A DNA stretch of 64,000 nucleotides from Colocasia esculenta (lineage: Eukaryota > Streptophyta > Magnoliopsida > Alismatales > Araceae). The DNA lies in NCBI GenBank assembly GCA_014218235.1, contig CM024757.1:145403371-145467370 (forward strand), read 5' to 3'. Positions 22,341 to 31,626 of the stretch are shown here, piece by piece (the stretch's first letter is position 1; each line of letters starts with the position of its first letter). The notes under the pieces were generated by a model, which saw only the letters and a program-made list of their open reading frames with translations, was not told where the DNA came from and searched no databases. The translations under genes were made by a program, and so were the position numbers.

Positions 22341-22500
22341 CTTAAGTGATCACATCGATTTCTGTAGAACTCATAACGATTTATATATTGTTCATAACGA
22401 TTTGTCTACCACAACGATTTCTTAAGTGATCACATCGATTTCTGTAGAACTCATAACGATTTCTGTATTGTTCATAACGATTTGTCTACCACAACGATTT
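22341..22500 (+). repeat. 80-bp tandem repeat, two copies, in Copia C 5' LTR
   Basis: Two units beginning CTTAAGTGATCACATCGATT at 22341 and 22421, derived from the same CTTAAG and AACGATTT boxes as the 59-bp array. More diverged CGATTT boxes continue to about 22620. Confidence 0.92.
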
Positions 22501-23506
22501 CATAAGTGCTTATAACGATTTCATTATTATGATTTAATGGTTCTCTGTCATAATGATTTGCCTATCAACTTATAATGATTTCATAAGTCATAAAGGCATC
22601 GGCTCTGTTCATATCGATTTTATCAATATTCTTTAATATACGTTGAATAGTCAAAGTCGTGTCTCGCCTGTTTGACTGCTATGCATTCAATGCACTCTGA
22701 ACATATCTCTCATGCATGCAGATGATATCTTCCACTATTGTGCTATTCTGTCTACATCTTTATTTTGACAGAAAGGAGCTTTGCTAAATATAGCAATATC
22801 TTTTCCAACTGTGACTAACAATTAGTGACAGCCCTAGATGTCTCCTATGTATTTGTGATATGCTTGCAGATACCTGACAAGATTTATCTGTACAACGTTG
22901 GACACAAAAGATACAAGATATCAAACATTTCTTTGACGTATACTAATGGATAAAAGACTGAAGATCAGAAGCTTCCTTGCATACCAGTCTAACGTACACC
23001 AGAATGAGAGACAACGGTTCTTTAACGTTCAAATTTCAAGTAGAAGCTTAAATACAAGACTAGAAGACTGAGAAGGACATACTTTTGAAGAGAACAACAT
23101 TCTGTGATAGAGAATAGCCAATCCTTCAAGTCTTCAGTAGTTGAAAACAAGAGCGAAGCACTCCATTCCAATAGATCTCAGCTCTTTAGCTCTCTGTGTT
23201 GAAAAAGAAATTCCTGTGAGAGTTAGTGAAGTCTTTTGAGAGAAACCAGTGTCAAAATCCTTTCTCTCTTGAGGCTTATTTGCTTCAGACTATAGTTGTT
23301 TGAGCTAGTTCCTGAAGCCTGTTCTTGTGCTTACTTTTATTAGTTTTATTCCCTTCTGTGTGAAGGAAGACCTGGTGGTATCCAGGGTGGTTGTTTTCCC
23401 TTCAGGTTGAAGGAAGACCGGTTGTGGCTGGGTGTAAGGATCTATGAGGGGGATAGTACCCTTGATAGTGATATCCTGAGGTATTGCTCAAGGACTGGAC
23501 GTAGGT

Positions 23507-23522
23507 CTCCTGTGGATAGGAG
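23507..23522 (+). other. Copia C LTR hairpin (5' copy)
   Basis: CTCCT (23507-23511) and AGGAG (23518-23522) with a six-base loop lie between GGACGTAGG and CCGAACC. An outer pair CTGG (23495-23498) with CCAG (23530-23533) would extend it. The 3' LTR copy (about 46959-46997) is the same. Confidence 0.7.
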
Positions 23523-23708
23523 TTCCGAACCAGGATAAAATCCTTGTCTTGTGGCTATGTTTTGTGCGTTTGCTGTTTCATTTCCTCTAACTCTAACTTT
23601 CATTTAAGTTGTTGTGCAATCTTATTAGTGAACAGGTTTCAATCAAAGATCAAATTTTTAATAACCCATTCACCCCCCCCCCTTCGAGCTAGCTAGCTGG
23701 GCAACAAG

Positions 23709-23720
23709 TGGTATCAGAGC
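23709..23720 (+). other. Copia C primer-binding site
   Basis: TGGTATCAGAGC lies two bases after the LTR end and would pair with initiator tRNA-Met. Confidence 0.92.
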
Positions 23721-23770
23721 GAGTCTCTTCGACAAAGAAGAAGATCCAACGATCTGAAGAGTAAAGATCC

Positions 23771-24333
23771 ATGGCAGCCCAAGGTAACTTCGAAGGTCAG
23801 TCAGTCAACAGACCTCCTTTGTTTGATGGAGAAGATTATACCTATTGGAAGACAAGAATGGAATACTTTCTACAAGGCCACGATTACATGATATGGTCCA
23901 TAATAGAAGAAGGCGATCTTCTAGTCACCAATGCAAAGGCTCAGTGGACAGATGAAGACAGAAGAAGAATCTCCTTAAATTGCAAAGCCAAGAGCATCCT
24001 GTGCTGTGCCCTCAGTAAGAAAGAATTCAACAGAGTTTCAGCCTACAAATCCGCAATGGAAATGTGGGAAAAGCTCAGGATTACCTATGAAGGGACAGAT
24101 AAGGTAAAGGAGACAAGAATCGACATTCTTGTGACTCAATATGAAAGATTCCAGATGCAGTCAGGTGAATCCAAAACCCAAATGTTTAGTAGATTCACAG
24201 ATATCACAAATGGGTTAACTGGATTAGGAAAAGTCTATGATGTACCAGATATGGTCAGGAAAATCCTCAGATCTCTGCCATCCTCATGGATTCTAAAGGT
24301 AACAGCCATTGAGGAAGCCAATGATCTAAAACT
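23771..24333 (+). pseudogene. Copia C gag, N-terminal part
   Basis: ATG at 23771 (MAAQGNFEGQSVNRPPLF). The frame is open through the UBN2-type capsid region (YTYWKTRMEYFLQGHDYMIW, ALSKKEFNRV, RIDILVTQYERFQ, ILRSLPSSWILKVTA) to 24333, where the LTR of Copia D starts in the middle of a codon run. The open frame reads on into the LTR until 24409, which is accidental. The rest of gag, including the first knuckle, is missing: coding resumes at 37679 just before the second knuckle. Confidence 0.9.
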
Positions 24334-24554
24334 TGTTGGGTTGAATGCAAATTCATATCATTTCCCTCCTATTTTGATGATGACAAGAGGTGTTCTTAAA
24401 GCAATTTAATTGAAACATGTCAAAAACATCATACCTGAAATTCATGTTCAAAAAGTATTGTTCAAACCACATTTATCATTTATGGTCATGATAAATCATT
24501 TAACTAATGATATATGTGTTTATTTTTCAGGTACAAACATTTTTATGCAAAAGA

Positions 24555-24950
24555 TGTGTCGACACACCCATCAATGGTGTCGACACATCAACACAGATTC
24601 AAAGGCAAAATGTGTAAAAATGTTGAGACTGTGTCGACACATGTCAAGAGTGTGTCGACACGAGTGGCAGTTTTTCAGAAATCAAGCCTACCCAGGTCGA
24701 CACACTCTCAGAGCAGGTCGACACTAGATCCCGTTCCCAGAACAGCCAGTTTGAAGAATTGGGACAGCAGGTCGACACACTCTCAGAGCAGGTCGACACT
24801 AGACCCAGTTCCCAGAACAGCCAGTTTGCAGATTTGGGACAGCAGGTCGACACACTCAAGAGCAGGTCGACACGGGACCTTCTTCCCAGAACAGCTTCTT
24901 ACATATTCTGGACAGTGTGTCGACACTACCACCAGGGCAGGTCGACACAC
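24555..24950 (+). repeat. GTGTCGACAC palindrome array in Copia D U3
   Basis: Twelve GTCGAC sites in under 400 bp. Five are the full palindrome GTGTCGACAC (the first at 24556); the others read AGGTCGACAC. The array ends 120 bp before the TATA box and is repeated in the 3' LTR (about 36172-36570). Confidence 0.93.
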
Positions 24951-25067
24951 TACGGAAACTTTTCATCCTAAAGTTGATGGCTGCCACGTGTCCTTCTAGG
25001 GCGATCAGAATCTTCCTAGGAACGCGTGCCCTTGTACCCCAAAAGGGTATCTTTGGAATCCTAAGGA

Positions 25068-25074
25068 TATAAAA
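25068..25074 (+). promoter_or_regulatory. Copia D LTR TATA box
   Basis: TATAAAA in AAGGATATAAAAGG, downstream of the palindrome array. The identical box of the 3' LTR is at 36683-36689. Confidence 0.75.
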
Positions 25075-25772
25075 GGTCTTTTGGCCAGCCTTCACATGAG
25101 AGAAGAGACCCAACTCTCTTAGAGCCTCCAAAAAGCTCCTGGCGGCCAGTAAGAGCTCGTGTCTCCTTCCTCTGCTCTCCAAGTGCTTCCAGAAGACCAA
25201 TTTCCACCAATTCAAGGTGTGGGAATTGGAATTTGATTCCTGAAGACTCCTCTGAAGCATTCCAAGGAGGCAGATCCTGTAGAAGACTTCTTTGGTGAAG
25301 AATTCGAGGAAGATCCAACTTCTCAGATTGCAGAGCATCGACTTGGACTTCAAGCTTCACAAGTTCCTTCCCAATTCAAGCTTCTACAAGGGAGTACACT
25401 GAAGAACGAAGCCTTTCAATACAATTTATCTTTTCTTCTGTTCTTCTGAGATATCTTTTGAGATTATGCAAGTGCTTCTGCATAACTCTCTTTAGAGTTC
25501 TCAAATTTCGACTAGATCTGTTGCTAGAGGATCTTAGTCTTAAGTTGGTGTCTAGCAAGTTATTGTGTGAGCATTGTGCTCAGGTTGTTGTGAGCCGTCG
25601 AGCTCAGTTTGAGTTGTCTAGCTCAAGGTTGGTTTGAGCAGTCTTGCTCAGTGTTTCTAGAGTAGTCTTGCTCTAGAGGTCGTGTGAGTTGTATGCTCTG
25701 AAGTGTTGGAGTTGTTAGGCTCCTTTGGGTGTGTAGCCCAGTTGTGTTAGTGAAGCCTCACGGGTTGTGAGG

Positions 25773-25811
25773 GGTGGATGTAGGAATCACTTGGGTGATT
25801 TCCGAACCACC
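25773..25811 (+). other. Copia D LTR hairpin (5' copy)
   Basis: Inner stem AATCAC (25785-25790) with GTGATT (25795-25800) around loop TTGG. Outer stem GGTGG (25773-25777) with CCACC (25807-25811). It is placed between GGATGTAGG and CCGAACC, as in the other Copia LTRs here. Confidence 0.75.
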
Positions 25812-26085
25812 TAAAAAATCCTTGTGCATTTGTCTTCTGTGGTTTGATTGATTCATCCGCTAGATGCTTGCATAGGATCCGTTTTTAATTCACTTAATCA
25901 ACTTGCTTCACATCTAAGTTTTTCAACTCACTCAAATCTAATCAGATCTGTAGTTTTTCACTGATAACATTGCCTCTGATTCTAAATAGTTTTCAAATTA
26001 CTTAAGCTTCCGCAAAAGTGGCTAAGATCTATTCATCCCCCCCCCCTTCTAGATCTTTTCCACACATTCATTTCGATCCTTCAAT

Positions 26086-26100
26086 TGGTATCAGAGAGGG
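26086..26100 (+). other. Copia D primer-binding site
   Basis: TGGTATCAGAGAGGG, an initiator tRNA-Met type site with AGAGAG in place of AGAGC, two bases after the LTR end at 26083. Confidence 0.85.
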
Positions 26101-26218
26101 TTTACATCGATCTGATTTGAACTGAGCAGTTTTTGTTTCTGAGTATTGAGTGTTTGATTGTTTGCTTGTTTGTTTGCTTGCTTGTTTAACTCTTTCTCTG
26201 TGCATTTACTTAAGTGTC

Positions 26219-28072
26219 ATGGACTCAAAGGGTTTCATAGCTGAGGGCCATTCCATAAATAGGCCACCATTCTTTAATGGTTTGGACTATTCTTATTGGA
26301 AGAATAGAATGCAAGTGTTTCTAAGGGCCCAGAACTATGAGATCTGGAAAGTTGTAGAGGTGGGTCCCTATGAGAACCAGGGAGAAGAAGATACCTGGAC
26401 AAGGGAACAGATAAGGAAAGCTACACTGAATTATAGTGCCATGAACATGATTCAGTGTGCTGTCCATCCCAAGGAGTATTCGAGAATCTCTATGTGCAAA
26501 TCTGCCAAAGAGATGTGGGATAAACTCGAATTACTCTATGAGGGAACATCTCAGGTCAAGGAGACCAAGGCAAACATTTTAGTTTCAGAATATGAACTCT
26601 TTATGATGAAATCTAATGAATCTATTTCTGAAATGTTTGCCAGATTCATGGTGATAGTCAATGGACTCAAGGCTTTGGGTAAGGAGTATACTGATGCAGA
26701 CTTGGTAAGAAAAATTTTGCGTTCACTTTCTTCAATTTGGCATACCAAGGCCACTGTTGTTGAAGATTCAAAAGATTTGTCCAAAATTTCTTTGGATGAA
26801 TTGATTGGATCTTTAATGACATATGAAATAAACTTAAAAAGAAATGAAGAACACATCATTAAGACCAAGCCTATGGCACTCAAAGCCTCTTCAAGCAACA
26901 AAGATAAAAATCAGGATAAGACAAGTTCTGAAGAATCTGAGTCGAATGAGGATGAGATTGCCCTCATGACCAGACAATTCAGGAAATTTTTGAAATATAG
27001 GAAAGGGAAAATGACTGGGAAAAAGAAATTTCCCTCAGGTAAGAAGAACACTTCCTCTTCCAATTTCAATAAGAATCATAAACCTGATGAAAATGTTATC
27101 TGTTACAGGTGCAACAAGCCAGGACACATGAAGGGAGAGTGTCCTGAGAACAAGAAGGAAAAGCACAAGAAATTCCAGAGGTACAAGAAGCCAAAGGCCA
27201 TGGTGGCCACTTGGTCTGACGAAGACGCAAGTGAGGAAGAAGAAGAGAAGAAAACCTCAAGCTCGGAAAGTGAGGAGGTTTGCTTCATGGCCAACAGCAC
27301 AGATGGAAAGGTAAATACTTCCTTTGAAGACTATAGTGTTGAAGATTGGCAGGATGTGTATGCAGAATTAGTTGAAAGATATTCTGAAATGAGAAAAGAA
27401 AATAAACACATCAAAAAGAAAATTGAAAATCTCTACCATAACCAATCTTCAAACAATAGAATCTGTGAACTGGAATCTGAAGTAACAGACTTGCTTGAAG
27501 AAAAAGAGAATCTCCTAAACCTAATTGATGAACTGAAACTTGCCTCTCAAAAGGCCTCCCAAGAATTCAGAAACTTAAATGAAAAGCTGGAAATTGAAAA
27601 ACAAGAAAAACAACAGAAAATTGAAGAAATTGAAGCTCTTAAAAACCAGCTAAAGGAAAGGGAGGAGGTTATCCAAACCTTCACAAAAGGCCAAGATAAC
27701 CTAGAGGCATTGCTAGGATCCAACATGACAACCACATCTCATGGATTAGGATTCAACAAGAAGAAACCCCAAAAAGACAAATCTGGTGAGAAAAAGGGAA
27801 AAGCACCACTAATTAATTTTGTCAAGGGTCCTAATCTGGAAAACACTGAAATCCAACAAACAGCAAACAAAACCCAAACAAAACTCAAAACAAATCAAAA
27901 ACCCAAAAACAAAAGAAGACTATCAGGTCGACACAGTCCCCTGACAGGTCGACACCAGTCCACAAGAAGAAGACTTCTGTGGCTGTTGTGTCGACACCAG
28001 TACAGGAGAGGTCGACCTGCTCAACACCAAAAATCACAAACAACTCAACCAAAAATTCAAATAAAAATCTGA
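26219..28072 (+). CDS. Copia D gag (capsid, nucleocapsid, coiled coil)
   Basis: I take the ATG at 26219 (MDSKGFIAEGHSINRPPFFN) as start, because it aligns with other Copia gags; an earlier in-frame ATG at 26150 only adds a Leu/Cys-rich run. Domains: UBN2-type capsid about residues 15-220, acidic and Lys-rich linker, CCHC knuckle CYRCNKPGHMKGEC at residues 295-308, acidic Ser/Glu stretch, then a long coiled coil (about 390-500). The end, from about 27925, runs through the GTCGAC repeats, ends at 28072 and is probably out of frame, since the neighbouring frame (27979-28479) carries the continuing Pro-rich linker. The protein forms the particle and binds element RNA. Confidence 0.88.
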   Translation: MDSKGFIAEGHSINRPPFFNGLDYSYWKNRMQVFLRAQNYEIWKVVEVGPYENQGEEDTWTREQIRKATLNYSAMNMIQCAVHPKEYSRISMCKSAKEMWDKLELLYEGTSQVKETKANILVSEYELFMMKSNESISEMFARFMVIVNGLKALGKEYTDADLVRKILRSLSSIWHTKATVVEDSKDLSKISLDELIGSLMTYEINLKRNEEHIIKTKPMALKASSSNKDKNQDKTSSEESESNEDEIALMTRQFRKFLKYRKGKMTGKKKFPSGKKNTSSSNFNKNHKPDENVICYRCNKPGHMKGECPENKKEKHKKFQRYKKPKAMVATWSDEDASEEEEEKKTSSSESEEVCFMANSTDGKVNTSFEDYSVEDWQDVYAELVERYSEMRKENKHIKKKIENLYHNQSSNNRICELESEVTDLLEEKENLLNLIDELKLASQKASQEFRNLNEKLEIEKQEKQQKIEEIEALKNQLKEREEVIQTFTKGQDNLEALLGSNMTTTSHGLGFNKKKPQKDKSGEKKGKAPLINFVKGPNLENTEIQQTANKTQTKLKTNQKPKNKRRLSGRHSPLTGRHQSTRRRLLWLLCRHQYRRGRPAQHQKSQTTQPKIQIKI

Positions 28073-28479
28073 AAAATAAGAAAAAGGGAAAAGAAATAAT
28101 CCATGAAAAACCTTGGACCTCCAAGACAACACTTCAAGAAAATTGGACTAATCCTTGGAACCAATGGTATGAAAATCCCTGTTGGTATTATCCTCAATAC
28201 CCTTATCCAAATTTCTTGATGTACCAACACAATCCATGGATTCCACCTCCTCCTCTGAACTCAAATTTTCAAATGAAAAACTCCCCTCCTCCCAAAAACA
28301 AAGATCTTGGTGCTTTCATTCCTAAAAGAAAGAACAAACAGAAAAAGGCTGAAAACACCAAAGTACCAAAACAAAAGTCAAAAACAAATCAAATTTGGGT
28401 GAGAAAGGATTTGATATCTGTGCTCAATCATACTGATGGTCCCAACTCTGTTTGGGTACCAAAATCTTCTCTCCATTGA
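27979..28479 (+). CDS. Copia D gag-protease linker, second frame
   Basis: Overlaps the end of the gag frame, shifted by -1. It is rich in Asn, Lys and Pro with an aromatic patch (NPWNQWYENPCWYYPQYPYP) and ends with WVPKSSLH and a stop at 28477. WVPK is the usual last motif of gag in this Copia branch. It most likely belongs to gag and is cut off by a frameshift in the repeat-rich stretch 27900-28000. A natural second frame is possible but unproven. Confidence 0.7.
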   Translation: MAVVSTPVQERSTCSTPKITNNSTKNSNKNLKNKKKGKEIIHEKPWTSKTTLQENWTNPWNQWYENPCWYYPQYPYPNFLMYQHNPWIPPPPLNSNFQMKNSPPPKNKDLGAFIPKRKNKQKKAENTKVPKQKSKTNQIWVRKDLISVLNHTDGPNSVWVPKSSLH

Positions 28480-30911
28480 TCTTTGTGCAGGAAGGTCGTG
28501 CACCCAACACCAATGTTTGGTTTCTTGATAGTGGGTGTTCACGACACATGACTGGAGATAGAGCCAAATTTTCCTGTCTAATTGAAAAGGAGGGAGGGTC
28601 AGTCACCTTTGGAGGTAAAAATAAAGGAAAGATCATTGGATCTGGTAAGGTTGGTCAAACTTCTTCAAACTCAGTAGATAATGTTTTGTTAGTTGATGGA
28701 CTTGATTATAATTTGCTCAGTATCAGCCAACTATGTGACAAAGGTCACAAAGTTGTGTTTGAATCTGATTTTTGCAAGATAATTGATTCATCAACTGATA
28801 AAATCAAATTCTTTGGAAAAAGAGAAAACAATGTTTACATGATCAACCTAAATAAAAACTTTTCTGAAAATCTTTGTTTTGTAGCAAATAAAGATGAAAT
28901 TGCATGGACTTGGCACAAAAGACTTGGCCATGCAAGTTTCAGAACTTTGAATAAGTTGTTAAGATTGAATCTGGTTAAAGGTCTTCCTGAATCTTTTTCT
29001 AGTGTTGAAGGTCAAATTTGTGGGATCTGTGCTAAAGGAAAACAAACTAGGAAATCCTTTAAAGCCTTCAATGAAGTACTCACATCCAAGCCACTAGAAC
29101 TTCTTCACATGGACCTCTTTGGGCCAACAAGAGTTCTAAGCCTAAGTGGCAAGAGATATGGGTTTGTAATCATTGATGACTTTACTAGATTTACCTGGGT
29201 TATTTTTCTATCCCACAAAAGTGATGCATGCCTTGAATTCAGGAATTTCTGTACCACTATCTTAACAACTTATCCATTTAAAATTAAAAACATTTTAACT
29301 GATCATGGGGGTGAATTTGATAACACATCCTTTTCTGATCTATGTGCTGAATTTCAAATATTTCACAAGTTTTCTTCACCTAGAACTCCAGAACAAAATG
29401 GAGTTGTGGAAAGAAAGAATAGAACTCTTGTGGAAATGGCTAGATCCATGCTCTTAGGGAGTAATCTGCCCAAATCCTTCTGGGCTGAAGCTGTTAACAC
29501 AGCCAATCACATCCTAAACAGAGCTTTGGTCAGACCAAAGATCAGAAAAACCCCCTATGAATTGTTGAAAAACAAAAAGCCAACTGTCTCTTATTTCAAA
29601 ACTTTTGGGTGCAAGTGTTTTGTACACAATAACCACAAAGAAAACCTTGACAAGTTTGATGCTAAGAGTCAGGAAGCTATCTTCCTTGGCTATTCTGAAG
29701 TGTCAAGGGCTTTCAAAGTGTACATATTAAAAACCAAAACTGTTGAAGAATCACCACATGTTATTTTTGATGAAAATTTCTTTTCCACTAATGATTCTAA
29801 ATCTTGCAGGGAAAAACAAGACAATGAAGAGGATGACCTCATTGTGGACTCTTCACCAACCGTTGAGGAGATTAACAACATTGAAGAGAACCTGAACAAC
29901 AACTCACCATCTTCAAGTGGTTCAGGTAATATTGCTCCAGAAGTGGGTACTTCTCAACAGGTAATTCTTGAACCTCGTTTTCTAAGAGATCACCCATTAG
30001 ACAGTGTAGTTGGCAACTTAAATGATAGAGTTAGGACCAGATCATCCTTCTTGCAAAACATTGAAGAAGACTCACTAGCTCTAATTTCCCAAATTGAACC
30101 CAAGTCAATTGATGAAGCCTTATCCAGTTCTGATTGGATTAATGCTATGCATGATGAACTTCATCAATTTGAAAGAAATCAAGTGTGGGAATTAGTGCCT
30201 AGACCTAGTGACCAAACAGTGATTGGCACTAGATGGGTTTTCAGAAATAAATTGAATGAAGCTGGTCAAGTAATAAGAAACAAAGCTAGGCTAGTTGCAA
30301 AGGGGTATAACCAAGAATTTGGAATTGACTTTGAAGAATCTTATGCCCCTGTAGCTAGACTAGAAGCTGTGAGAATTTTCCTTGCTTTTGCATCCTCCAT
30401 GAAATTCAAAGTCTTTCAAATGGATGTCAAAAGTGCATTTCTAAATGGATATATAAAGGAAAATGTTTTTGTTGAACAACCTCCTGGATTTGAAAATGAA
30501 AAATATCCTAACCATGTTTTCAAGCTTAATAAGGCACTCTATGGTCTTAAACAAGCTCCAAGAGCTTGGTATGATCGTTTGAGTTCCTTTTTACTTGAAA
30601 AAGGATATTCTAGAGGTAATGTTGATCAAACATTGTTCACAAAAACAGTAAAAAATCAAATAATTGTTGTCCAAATTTATGTTGATGACATAATATTTGG
30701 ATCAACTAATAAAGGCCTTTGCACTGAATTTTCAAATCAAATGAAGAATGAATTTGAAATGAGCTTAATGGGAGATTTAACATTCTTTTTGGGATTGCAG
30801 GTGAACCAAACAACTGAAGGAATCTTCATCAGTCAAACCAAATATGTCAAGGAGCTACTGAAAAGGTTTGACTTTCAAACCTTAAACACTCAAGCACACC
30901 CATTGCAATAA
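28452..30911 (+). CDS. Copia D pol: protease, integrase, reverse transcriptase (819 codons)
   Basis: Open throughout. Protease active site DSG at residues 26-28 (WFLDSGCSRHMTGD). Integrase zinc residues H155, H160, C190, C193, and a DDE triad D221 (HMDLFG), D284 (LTDHGGEF), E320 (NGVVERKN). RT from about residue 570 with QMDVKSAFLNG and catalytic YVDD at 743-746. The frame ends at 30911 after RT motif FFLGLQVNQT and a frameshift; RNase H continues in other frames. The real start is probably the CAG|G site at 28490 or an upstream frame. All catalytic residues I can check are present. Confidence 0.93.
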   Translation: MGTKIFSPLIFVQEGRAPNTNVWFLDSGCSRHMTGDRAKFSCLIEKEGGSVTFGGKNKGKIIGSGKVGQTSSNSVDNVLLVDGLDYNLLSISQLCDKGHKVVFESDFCKIIDSSTDKIKFFGKRENNVYMINLNKNFSENLCFVANKDEIAWTWHKRLGHASFRTLNKLLRLNLVKGLPESFSSVEGQICGICAKGKQTRKSFKAFNEVLTSKPLELLHMDLFGPTRVLSLSGKRYGFVIIDDFTRFTWVIFLSHKSDACLEFRNFCTTILTTYPFKIKNILTDHGGEFDNTSFSDLCAEFQIFHKFSSPRTPEQNGVVERKNRTLVEMARSMLLGSNLPKSFWAEAVNTANHILNRALVRPKIRKTPYELLKNKKPTVSYFKTFGCKCFVHNNHKENLDKFDAKSQEAIFLGYSEVSRAFKVYILKTKTVEESPHVIFDENFFSTNDSKSCREKQDNEEDDLIVDSSPTVEEINNIEENLNNNSPSSSGSGNIAPEVGTSQQVILEPRFLRDHPLDSVVGNLNDRVRTRSSFLQNIEEDSLALISQIEPKSIDEALSSSDWINAMHDELHQFERNQVWELVPRPSDQTVIGTRWVFRNKLNEAGQVIRNKARLVAKGYNQEFGIDFEESYAPVARLEAVRIFLAFASSMKFKVFQMDVKSAFLNGYIKENVFVEQPPGFENEKYPNHVFKLNKALYGLKQAPRAWYDRLSSFLLEKGYSRGNVDQTLFTKTVKNQIIVVQIYVDDIIFGSTNKGLCTEFSNQMKNEFEMSLMGDLTFFLGLQVNQTTEGIFISQTKYVKELLKRFDFQTLNTQAHPLQ

Positions 30912-31626
30912 ATGCTAAGCTAGAAGAAGACCCATCTGGTAAGTCAGTAGATCCAAAGACCTACAGAGGTATGATTGGCTCTCTGCTCTACCTTACTACT
31001 TCTAGACCTGACATTCAGTTTTGTGTGTGCTTATGTGCTAGATTCCAATCTAATCCTAAAGAAAGTCATATGCTTGCTGTGAAAAGAATTTTTAAATATC
31101 TTGTTGGAACATGTGACTTAGGAATTTGGTATCCTGCTGGTTGCAAGTTAGAATGTTTGCCTATTGTGATGCTGATTATGCTGGGTGTAAGTTAGATAGA
31201 AAAAGCACTAGTGGCTTGTGTTTATTTCTAGGTGGGTGCCTTATCTCTTGGGCTTCTAAGAAGCAACATTCAGTTGCTCTGTCAACTGCAGAGGCTGAGT
31301 ATGTTGCTGCAGGTAGATGTGGAACTCAGATTCTCTGGGTGAAACATCAACTTCTTGATTACAACCAAGATTTAGGGTGTGTACCCATCCTATGTGATAA
31401 CACTAGTGCCATAAATTTGTCTAAAAACCCCATTCAGCACTCCAGAACAAAACACATTGAAATTAGGCATCATTTCTTGAGAGATGAGGTTGCAAAGAAA
31501 TCTTTTGAACTCCATTTTATTGAAACTGAAAAACAAATTGCAGACATATTCACTAAACCCCTTCCTGAAAACAGATTTTCATCTTTAAGGAGAGAACTTG
31601 GTCTTTGTAAATGTCCACCTTCTTGA
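30902..31626 (+). pseudogene. Copia D end of RT and RNase H, two frameshifts
   Basis: The coding continues after a shift near 30905 (YRGMIGSLLYLTTSRPD, in the frame open from 30971), shifts again near 31150 and then runs to the stop at 31624. RNase H motifs are CDADYAGCKLDRKSTSG, STAEAEYVA, LCDNTSA and IADIFTKPLPE. RNase H removes the RNA strand during reverse transcription. With only two small indels this is the only clear break in the Copia D pol; I cannot exclude assembly errors. Confidence 0.88.

Larger units (their letters stand above)
21868..23706 (+). repeat. Copia C 5' LTR, left end lost
   Basis: Matches 45397-47171 but lacks the first 180 bp or so (TGATGACTAAAC onward) present in the 3' LTR. 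It starts within the 59-bp repeats at a shared ATGATT. It ends with a poly-C tract and GGGCAACA before the primer site. The U3 part is made of repeat arrays. Near the 3' end it carries a small hairpin (CTCCT at 23507, AGGAG at 23518) between GGACGTAGG and CCGAACC. Confidence 0.88.
24334..26083 (+). repeat. Copia D 5' LTR (1750 bp)
   Basis: Starts TGTTGGGTTGAATGC and ends CGATCCTTCA two bases before the primer site. It holds twelve GTCGAC sites in U3, a TATA box at 25068, GAGC/GCTC-rich repeats at about 25575-25680, a hairpin at 25785-25800 and a poly-C tract at about 26037. Several open frames of 60-160 codons on both strands are by-products of the GTCGACAC repeats and resemble no protein. 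Confidence 0.93.

Noticed and set aside
23700..23720. TGGTATCAGAGC stretches as tRNA genes
   Set aside because: Only 12 bases of tRNA complement are present at each site; they are primer-binding sites behind LTRs.
24410..24999. Open frames of 100-160 codons in the Copia D LTRs (also 36027-36616 and the minus strand)
   Set aside because: They come from GTCGACAC repeats that read open in several frames on both strands; the same frames recur in both LTRs and resemble no protein.
28488..28490. A tiny intron from GGGTACC to CAG before protease
   Set aside because: At about 30 bases it is below the usual minimum for plant introns; only an acceptor role with a distant donor is conceivable.
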